Shown piece after piece: positions 6,839 through 12,524 of a stretch of DNA of 12,524 bases. Position numbers and translations under genes: made by a program. Numbering within the stretch: the stretch's first letter is position 1; each line of letters begins with the position of its first letter. The notes under the pieces were generated by a model. It ran no database searches, was not told where the DNA came from, and saw only the letters and a list, made by a program, of their open reading frames with translations. This stretch comes from Spirochaetaceae bacterium (GTDB lineage: Bacteria > Spirochaetota > Spirochaetia > Sphaerochaetales > Sphaerochaetaceae). The stretch spans positions 1 to 12,524 of the forward strand of contig JAENWY010000038.1 of the NCBI GenBank assembly GCA_016649775.1. The letters are read 5' to 3'.

Positions 6839-7891
6839 ATGAAAAAGCACATTTTATTTATTGTGATGCTAACCGCATTAACAACCACTCTTCTTTTTGC
6901 TCAAGGCACAAAAGAAGAAAGTTCAAATCTTCAATCTCAACAAATTGAAGATAATACTCTTACCGTATATGCATACGACTCATTCTGTGGAGAATGGGGA
7001 CCTGGTCAAAAAGTTGTTGAAAACTTTGAAAAAAAAACCGGTATAAAGGTAGATTTAGTATCTGCAGGAGATGGTCCTCAGATGTTGAATAAAGTTGAAT
7101 TAGAGAAAGACTCCCCTGTAGCTGATGTAGTACTAGGTATTCCAAATGATTTAGCGGCTAAGGCTTTAAACTCGTCTTTATTTGAATCATACAGTGCTCC
7201 TGCTCTCAAGGATATTCCCGCTCATCTAATATTTGATAAAACAAATACTCTTAATCCTTTTGATTATGGTGATTTCGCTTTCTGTTATGATAGTGAGAAA
7301 TTAGCAAAGAAAGATGTTCCAACTAGTCTTGAAGATTTAACAGATCCAAAATACAAGGGTAAAATAATTCTAATTGATCCTAGAACCTCAACAGTTGGTC
7401 TTGGTTTATTACTATGGACTAGAGAAGTATTTGGAGATGATTACCTTACTTGGTGGGAAGGCGTAAAAGACAATGCTTTAACAATAACAGATGGTTGGTC
7501 TTCAGCTTATGGTATGTTCACAGAGGGAGAAGCTCCAATTGTACTATCTTATACAACTTCTCCGGCCTACCATGTAATGTGGGAAAATACTACTCGTTAT
7601 AGAGCTGCGATATTTAATGAAGGTCATAGTCTAACAATTGAAGGTATTTCTTTAGTGAAAAGTTCTAGGCACAAAGCAAATGCAAAGAAATTTATTGATT
7701 TTGTTTTAGATGATGCTCAAGCTGACATTGCAGTTACTAACACAATGTATCCAACAAATTCAAAAGCACCACTACCTGATGCTTATAAATGGGCCCCTAT
7801 TCCTGAAAAACAATTATCAATTGATTATAAAGATATTGAAAAAAACCTTGATACTTGGTTAGCGGACTGGACTACAGTAATGTCTAAATAG
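6839..7891 (+). CDS. thiB: Thiamine/TPP ABC transporter substrate-binding protein
   Basis: Periplasmic receptor that hands thiamine or its phosphates to the ThiPQ importer. The 350-residue protein starts with a Sec signal peptide (KKH, then a hydrophobic core to about residue 21, cut near LLFA-Q). It shares long motifs with E. coli ThiB: LTVYAYDSF then EWGPG at 41-56, ADVVLG at 95-100, DPRTSTVGLGLLLW at 180-193, and GWSSAYGMFTEGE followed by VLSYTTSPAYH at 219-245. Iron-binding relatives (FbpA type) share the fold, but these motifs and the TPP riboswitch upstream favour thiamine. No lipobox cysteine is present, so it is probably soluble in the periplasm. A strong hairpin follows the stop, which could make thiB more abundant than thiPQ. 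Confidence 0.93.
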   Translation: MKKHILFIVMLTALTTTLLFAQGTKEESSNLQSQQIEDNTLTVYAYDSFCGEWGPGQKVVENFEKKTGIKVDLVSAGDGPQMLNKVELEKDSPVADVVLGIPNDLAAKALNSSLFESYSAPALKDIPAHLIFDKTNTLNPFDYGDFAFCYDSEKLAKKDVPTSLEDLTDPKYKGKIILIDPRTSTVGLGLLLWTREVFGDDYLTWWEGVKDNALTITDGWSSAYGMFTEGEAPIVLSYTTSPAYHVMWENTTRYRAAIFNEGHSLTIEGISLVKSSRHKANAKKFIDFVLDDAQADIAVTNTMYPTNSKAPLPDAYKWAPIPEKQLSIDYKDIEKNLDTWLADWTTVMSK

Positions 7892-7902
7892 TATTCACCT
7901 AT

Positions 7903-7941
7903 AATAATGAGGGGTTTATATCCCTCATTATTTTTTTATTT
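7903..7941 (+). terminator. Strong stem-loop terminator between thiB and thiP
   Basis: AATAATGAGGG at 7903-7913 pairs perfectly with CCCTCATTATT at 7922-7932 (11 base pairs, plus a possible G-U pair closing a six-base loop). It is followed by TTTTTATTTT. It sits inside the thiBPQ operon, so it probably trims most transcripts after thiB or protects their 3' end. Confidence 0.85.
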
Positions 7942-8023
7942 TAATGCATAATATATTTAAGTAATATTTTAATTCAACTTGTGGTTTTTCCTATTTTGAA
8001 ATATTATTCAAATACATTATTAA

Positions 8024-8028
8024 AAGGA
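8024..8028 (+). promoter_or_regulatory. Ribosome-binding site fixing the thiP start
   Basis: AAGGA lies six bases before the ATG at 8035. The longer frame from the GTG at 7981 has no such signal, so translation most likely begins at 8035. Confidence 0.75.
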
Positions 8029-8034
8029 TCTTTT

Positions 8035-9714
8035 ATGCCAAGTTACAATGTAAATAAGAAAAATAACTTTGAGAAAATAGTACCACTTCCGGCTCTTATT
8101 TTGCTCCTTATTATTTTCTTAATTCCATTAATTAATACACTCACTCAAGCTTTTGTTGAAGATGGATCATTCACTCTATCTTTTATAAAAGAAGCTTTTA
8201 CTAGCCCTTATACTAGGCAAATACTTTCATTTACAATTAACCAAGCACTAGTTTCAACACTTATCTGTTTACTTATTGGATTACCAGGAGCTTATCTTCT
8301 ATCAAATTATGAAATTAAAAGTAAGAAAGTAATTCTTGGGATTTGTAGTATTCCTTTTATTCTCCCTTCAATTTTAGTAATTTTGGGGTTTGTTTCTTTT
8401 TATGGTAATAATGGTTTATTAAATCAATTATTAATGAAATTATTTAATCTAGATGAAGCACCTCTTAAAATATTATATTCTTATAAGGCAATTATTCTTG
8501 CTCATTCATTTTATAACTTTCCTGTTATTTTGTTACTAGTTACAACTTATTGGGATAATTTAAACCCAAAACTAGAGAGCTCTTCCTATGTGTTTGGCGC
8601 CACTAGAATTCAAACATTTTTTAATGTAACACTTAGAAGACTACTACCTTCAATACTCTCAAGTTCACTATTAGTATTTCTATTTTGTTTTACCAGTTTT
8701 TCTATAATCTTGGTTCTAGGTGGCGGACCCAAATATACAACTATGGAAGTTGAAATTTATAGACAGGCAAGAATTAATATGAACATAAATGCTGCTGCTG
8801 CATATTCTCTTGTTTCAATACTTTTTTGTATAGTTTTATTATTATTATATTTGTCATCTCAAAAGCTACTTTCTTCCTCTGAAAGCATTGTCAATGATTC
8901 ATATTATAAACAAAAAAAACCAGCCTCAAAAGGTGGTAAAATAGCAGCAATACTTTATTTCTTTATGGCAATAATATTTGTCTTAGCACCAATATTATCA
9001 ATTATATTTAAATCCTTTCGAGGTACAATAACTCGAGGAGGAGATAAAGTATTCACACTTAAATTTTATCGCCAATTATTTGGAATGGAAAGCTCCTCCG
9101 GAGTTATGAATGATGCAACTCCTGCTATTTTTATGTCACTGAAAATTGCTACAATTGTAGCACTATTAATGATTCCAATAGTTTTGTCCTTAGCTATATC
9201 CACTAAGAGAAAAAATACATTTTCTTCTAATCTAATTGAATTGATTGCCATGCTACCAATAGCTATTAGTTCAGTTATCATAGGACTTGGATATTATTTA
9301 ATATCAGCTAGAGCTACCTCTATTCCTCCAATGATTTTAGTAGTTCTAGCTCATTTAGTAATAGCCCTGCCTTTTGCACTAAGAATAATAACTCCTGAAT
9401 TAGATAAATTACCAAAATTCTTAAGTCTTAGTGCCATTAGCTTAGGAGCCTCTCCCTTTAGAGCCTTTGTTGATATTGAATTACCTCTAATTAAGAAACC
9501 TCTTATAAAAGCTGCAATATTTTCATTTGCAACAAGTATGGGTGAAATTAATGCAACATTAGTTTTATCATCATCAAAAATAGAAACCATTCCTGTAGTA
9601 ATGTATAGATTAATAGGTTCTTATAACTTTGCAGGAGCATGTGCCCTTGGTACTATTTTAATAGTTGTTTGTGCTATAGTCTTTATTACAAGCGGATCAA
9701 GTAAAAAGGTATAA
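8035..9714 (+). CDS. thiP: Thiamine/TPP ABC transporter permease, two-domain
   Basis: Forms the whole membrane channel of the importer from one chain, two fused permease halves. The frame opens at a GTG (7981), but the ATG at 8035 has a proper ribosome-binding site, giving 559 residues, close to the E. coli ThiP size. Numbered from 8035, about a dozen hydrophobic helices are visible, the first near residues 18-36. Each half has the cytoplasmic EAA loop that docks the ATPase: SSYVFGATRIQTFFNVTL at about 183-200 and AISLGASPFRAFVDIELP at about 468-485. A polar linker near 280-302 (SSSESIVNDSYY, QKKPASKGGK) joins the halves. The thiQ ATG lies one base after the stop. Upstream, a terminator separates it from thiB, so its expression may depend on readthrough. 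Confidence 0.92.
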   Translation: MPSYNVNKKNNFEKIVPLPALILLLIIFLIPLINTLTQAFVEDGSFTLSFIKEAFTSPYTRQILSFTINQALVSTLICLLIGLPGAYLLSNYEIKSKKVILGICSIPFILPSILVILGFVSFYGNNGLLNQLLMKLFNLDEAPLKILYSYKAIILAHSFYNFPVILLLVTTYWDNLNPKLESSSYVFGATRIQTFFNVTLRRLLPSILSSSLLVFLFCFTSFSIILVLGGGPKYTTMEVEIYRQARINMNINAAAAYSLVSILFCIVLLLLYLSSQKLLSSSESIVNDSYYKQKKPASKGGKIAAILYFFMAIIFVLAPILSIIFKSFRGTITRGGDKVFTLKFYRQLFGMESSSGVMNDATPAIFMSLKIATIVALLMIPIVLSLAISTKRKNTFSSNLIELIAMLPIAISSVIIGLGYYLISARATSIPPMILVVLAHLVIALPFALRIITPELDKLPKFLSLSAISLGASPFRAFVDIELPLIKKPLIKAAIFSFATSMGEINATLVLSSSKIETIPVVMYRLIGSYNFAGACALGTILIVVCAIVFITSGSSKKV

Positions 9715-9715
9715 T

Positions 9716-10714
9716 ATGAGTGATATATATATAAAGTTAAAAAAACATTTTAGTGAATTTGAATTAGATATGGAATTTGTTGCACAAGAGGGTCAATTAA
9801 TATCAATTATTGGTCCAAGTGGTTGTGGCAAATCCACAACTTTAGCCTTAATAACAGGTTTATTGCCTCTTGATGAGGGGCAAATTATGATTAGAGATAT
9901 TGATTTAACAACACTTCCTGTTAACGAGAGAGAAATTGCAATGGTTTTTCAAGATTACACTTTATATCCACACTTAAAGGTTAAAGATAATATTGCTTAT
10001 CCTCTTAAAATAAGAAAAGTCAAAAAAATAACTAGATATCAAGAAGCTACTAGATTGTTAGATTTAGTTGGTTTGTCAGGATTTGAAGAAAGAAAAGTTG
10101 AATCCCTATCAGGTGGAGAGTGCCAAAGAATTGCCTTAGCAAGGGCTCTTGCTTCAAAGCCAAAAATACTTTTACTTGATGAACCTCTATCAGCACTGGA
10201 TGCTAAACTTAGAGGCTATTTAAGAGATGAAATTAAACGAATTCATGATGAGACGGGCATTACTATGATTTATGTAACCCACGATCAGGAAGAAGCCTTA
10301 TCTATATCTGATAAAATAATTGTTCTAAATAAGGGCAGAATAGAAATGATTGGAACAGGTGAAGAAATATACAACCATCCCTCATCACTTTTTAGTGCAA
10401 CGTTTATGGGGGAAGGTAATCTATTAGACATTAATGAATTTACTACTCTACCTACTAATTTTAAAGGACCTCTATTCTTTAGACCTGAAGATGCTACAAT
10501 AGTTGAAAATGAAGAATTACCTATTCCAGAATTACTAGATTATACTCTTGTAAAAGATATTGAAATAAAAAGAGTAGAATTTAGAGGCACACACTTTATA
10601 ATTAAAGCTAAAAAAGGCAATACTAATTTACTAATTTCTTCAACCTATAAACCTTCTAAAAAAGTAGTATCCATCTTTATTCAATTAAGAAATTTACGTG
10701 AATTTTTAAATTAA
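9716..10714 (+). CDS. thiQ: Thiamine/TPP ABC transporter ATP-binding protein with C-terminal TOBE-like extension
   Basis: Energises import by ATP hydrolysis on the cytoplasmic face of ThiP. All ABC motifs are present: Walker A GPSGCGKST at 33-41, Q-loop Gln79 in VFQDYTLYPHL, signature LSGGE at 131-135, Walker B ILLLDEP at 151-157, D-loop SALD and H-loop His189 in THDQEEA. The protein has 332 residues, about 100 more than E. coli ThiQ. The extra C-terminal part (about 235-332) contains FRPEDA at 255-260, as in the TOBE regulatory domain of MalK/PotA/FbpC-type ATPases. The thiamine assignment therefore rests on the operon rather than on the ATPase subfamily. AAAGG at 9705-9709 inside thiP is its ribosome-binding site. 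No terminator is visible after the stop. Confidence 0.9.
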   Translation: MSDIYIKLKKHFSEFELDMEFVAQEGQLISIIGPSGCGKSTTLALITGLLPLDEGQIMIRDIDLTTLPVNEREIAMVFQDYTLYPHLKVKDNIAYPLKIRKVKKITRYQEATRLLDLVGLSGFEERKVESLSGGECQRIALARALASKPKILLLDEPLSALDAKLRGYLRDEIKRIHDETGITMIYVTHDQEEALSISDKIIVLNKGRIEMIGTGEEIYNHPSSLFSATFMGEGNLLDINEFTTLPTNFKGPLFFRPEDATIVENEELPIPELLDYTLVKDIEIKRVEFRGTHFIIKAKKGNTNLLISSTYKPSKKVVSIFIQLRNLREFLN

Positions 10715-10764
10715 TGCAAATCAACTAAAATTCTGTTAATATATATATATAAGGAATTTTACAT

Positions 10765-11307
10765 ATGAAAAGAGCATTACTAACATTAGTTCTACTAATT
10801 ATATTATCGCCTATATTTGCCAACACCACAATTAGTAGTGGTATAGAAACTAGTATGTTTTACCATCCTTCATTTGACTTAAGTGGTACAGATGCACTAT
10901 TAATGAGATCTGCACATGGAACAAGAATCACTATTATTCCTTTTGATTTAAAAATGAATAATATGGATTTTTCATTAAATACTTCATTCATAATTGTTTC
11001 TCCTTCAATTACTTATAATAATATAAGAAACAGAGGCTATATTGGAATTGATTTAGGCCTTGGATTTAATTATCATTTTAATGATAACCTATCAACCAAA
11101 ATCAATTTGGCTGTAGGAGCCTTAGAACTAGGAGAGGCTGATCAAGAGGAAGCTTATTTCTTATCATCTTTTATAACAAACTTTAAAATTTATCAAAAAG
11201 ATTCTGCAAGTTTTAGTTTACTATTACCCTTTAATATTATCTATAGAAAGCAACTATTAGCTACAACTATTGGAATTGGTATTAAAGTTAATATGGATTG
11301 GATTTAA
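10765..11307 (+). CDS. Secreted protein, probable small outer-membrane beta-barrel
   Basis: I do not recognise a named family. The 180-residue protein begins with a clear Sec signal peptide (MKR, hydrophobic core at 4-15, SPIFA cleavage site at about residue 19). The mature part of about 160 residues has many alternating polar/hydrophobic stretches typical of membrane beta-strands (TRITIIPFDLKM, GYIGIDLGLGFNYHF, SFSLLLPFNIIY, TTIGIGIKVNMDW), with short polar turns and no cysteine. An eight-stranded barrel is plausible; a periplasmic beta protein is the alternative. AAGGAA at 10751-10756 is a good ribosome-binding site. It starts 50 bases after thiQ with no terminator between, so it could be read through from the thi operon. 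An AT run (10737-10750) could also hold a -10 box, but no good -35 box is seen. Confidence 0.72.
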   Translation: MKRALLTLVLLIILSPIFANTTISSGIETSMFYHPSFDLSGTDALLMRSAHGTRITIIPFDLKMNNMDFSLNTSFIIVSPSITYNNIRNRGYIGIDLGLGFNYHFNDNLSTKINLAVGALELGEADQEEAYFLSSFITNFKIYQKDSASFSLLLPFNIIYRKQLLATTIGIGIKVNMDWI

Positions 11308-11368
11308 CAAAATATAAGAATTAATGCAATTAGCCCTTTTTTCTCATTATTATTATTGAGGAATAAAA

Positions 11369-12388
11369 ATGAAGAGAATAATAATAATTATGTTTGCCTT
11401 TATATATGCAATTTCATTAATTGGTTGTGAACTAAGTATAAAAACCAAAGAGGGTGCTATGAATTTAGTAGTAATAGCACTCGATTACAAAAACACTAAT
11501 GTATCATCATTATACGGTACCTTAAATGATGCTAAAGAATTAGAAAAAGCATTTAGATTAAATGCTAATAAAACTAATAGAGAATTCACTAGTTACCAAT
11601 TCTATCAGGAAGGTTTTGATAATAATAAAAGTATAATTGAGAATAAAAACTATCCAAGTGTAGCTAATATATTAAAAGCTTGTGATGATATTTCAATAAA
11701 TTCTCAAGAAAATGATTTAACAATATTATATTTTTCAGGCCATGGAATGGAAGAGGATGGCTCGATTCTTGTTGGCACTACTGACTATAATGAAGGAAAA
11801 ACTCTTTTAGATCTCAATAAAATTAATCCAGATTATTTAATAAAGCCGATACAAATAGAAGAGAAATTAAGCAAAATAAAGGGCAATAAACTTATAATTG
11901 TTGACTCTTGCTATTCTGGTTTTTTTTATAGAGATAGTGGAAATACAATTGATACTACAAAATTAAAAAAGAATATCTTTGAAACTTTCTTCAACAAATC
12001 CAAAAATATAGATCAAAGCATCTTTGTACTATGTGCAACAGAGTTTGATAATTATTCCCATGAACCTTCTTATTTATTAAACTCACATCCCCATGGATAT
12101 TTTAGTGCTAAACTACTTGAAGGGCTGGGCTGGTGCTACGGAGAGAAGGGAGTTATTACTAATAAAACTGTTCCATCTGTTATTGACCAAAATGACAATA
12201 TTCAAGGAATACTATCATCGGGACTACCACCTGCTTCAAATAACGCCAAAACTTTAAGTGTAGATAATCTTTACACCTATATCAAAAAACATCAAAATAT
12301 TCCATTAGTTAAAATCAAAGAAAAAAGAGCCCACCAACACCCTAAGGTTAATAGTGGACGAAAAGATCTCATATTATTTAAATATTAA
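11369..12388 (+). CDS. Caspase-family (peptidase C14) lipoprotein
   Basis: A predicted cysteine protease anchored by lipid to the cell envelope. The 339-residue protein has a lipoprotein signal peptide (hydrophobic core 3-16, lipobox LIGC with Cys20). The caspase/metacaspase fold follows from about residue 31: first strand MNLVVIALDY, LNDAKELEKAF at 52-62, YFSGHG at 121-126 with catalytic His125, and LIIVDSCYSG at 175-184 with catalytic Cys181. The dyad is intact. A late conserved-type segment QHPKVNSGRKDL lies at 323-334. No partner domain is fused to it. GAGGAA at 11358-11363 is the ribosome-binding site, five bases before the ATG. It follows the small envelope protein by 61 bases and overlaps the uvrB stop by four bases. 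The substrate is unknown; it could be a maturation or signalling protease rather than a death effector. Confidence 0.88.
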   Translation: MKRIIIIMFAFIYAISLIGCELSIKTKEGAMNLVVIALDYKNTNVSSLYGTLNDAKELEKAFRLNANKTNREFTSYQFYQEGFDNNKSIIENKNYPSVANILKACDDISINSQENDLTILYFSGHGMEEDGSILVGTTDYNEGKTLLDLNKINPDYLIKPIQIEEKLSKIKGNKLIIVDSCYSGFFYRDSGNTIDTTKLKKNIFETFFNKSKNIDQSIFVLCATEFDNYSHEPSYLLNSHPHGYFSAKLLEGLGWCYGEKGVITNKTVPSVIDQNDNIQGILSSGLPPASNNAKTLSVDNLYTYIKKHQNIPLVKIKEKRAHQHPKVNSGRKDLILFKY

Positions 12389-12524
12389 AAGTTAATCTCT
12401 TCATTTTTAATTTTTTCAATCTCATCTCTAAGTGATGCAGCTTTTTCAAATTCAAGATCTTTAGCATAATTGAACATTTCACTTTCAAGCTCTTTAATAT
12501 ACTTTTTCCTATCTTTTTTAGATA
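12385..12524 (-). CDS. uvrB: UvrABC excision nuclease subunit B, C-terminal end (partial)
   Basis: Only the last 46 codons are present; the gene runs off the right edge. UvrB is the damage-verifying helicase-like subunit of nucleotide excision repair. The visible part is the C-terminal UVR motif that binds UvrC: KKYIKELESEM, then YAKDLEFEKAASLRDEIEKI, ending in the TAA at 12385-12387. The LEFEKAA-LRDEI pattern is diagnostic of UVR; UvrC carries the same motif, but internally rather than at its end, so uvrB is the better call. It converges on the caspase gene, and their stop codons overlap within 12385-12388, leaving no room for a terminator between them. Confidence 0.88.
   Translation of the reverse strand, partial: SKKDRKKYIKELESEMFNYAKDLEFEKAASLRDEIEKIKNEEINF

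Noticed and set aside
9066..9590. Minus-strand reading frames of 71 and 79 codons inside thiP
   Set aside because: They are antisense shadows of the permease helices and EAA loop, with no start signals.
11308..11368. Terminator between the envelope gene and the caspase gene
   Set aside because: There is a T-rich run near 11336-11342, but no stem of useful length precedes it.
1..12524. CRISPR array, insertion sequence or phage genes
   Set aside because: No regularly spaced repeats, transposase motifs, terminal inverted repeats or phage proteins were found. The intact genes are chromosomal and have uniform codon use.

Overview
The window is very AT-rich and carries ordinary bacterial metabolic genes together with proteins exported across an inner membrane. 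These include a Sec signal peptide on a solute-binding protein, a lipobox on a caspase-like lipoprotein and a probable small outer-membrane beta-barrel. That points to a low-GC, diderm bacterium. A YqeC-type accessory protein of selenium-dependent molybdenum hydroxylases suggests an anaerobe. My best guess is a spirochaete, but this is inference; no single gene proves it. TGA ends the nnr gene, so the standard stop-codon set appears to apply.

Layout. Bases 1-774 contain no intact gene. The minus strand at 100-617 looks like a decayed protein gene with frame changes and in-frame stops. Bases 775-3522 hold glgA and glgC (glycogen synthase and ADP-glucose pyrophosphorylase), which make and use ADP-glucose for glycogen; a bidirectional terminator follows. 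Bases 3607-6631 hold a tightly packed minus-strand operon, in transcription order: nnr (NAD(P)HX epimerase/dehydratase), a four-helix membrane protein, a MutT-like Nudix hydrolase and yqeC. Coding sequences touch or overlap at two of the three junctions.

The 207-base gap at 6632-6838 is a divergent control region. It contains two opposed promoters whose -35 boxes overlap and a TPP riboswitch. The riboswitch heads thiB-thiP-thiQ (6839-10714), a thiamine/TPP ABC importer, with a strong stem-loop terminator between thiB and thiPQ. Then come a small signal-peptide protein resembling an outer-membrane beta-barrel and a caspase-family (C14) lipoprotein with the His-Cys dyad. The right edge is the C-terminal end of uvrB on the minus strand, whose stop codon overlaps that of the caspase gene.

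Points that most merit a second look: glgA and nnr lack a Shine-Dalgarno sequence and have a promoter -10 box six bases before the ATG, which suggests leaderless mRNAs; the shared -35 region; a nine-base copy of the riboswitch P1 strand at the thiB ribosome-binding site; and the predicted cell-envelope caspase. Two start codons were moved from the longest reading frame on ribosome-binding-site evidence (Nudix gene to 4717, thiP to 8035).
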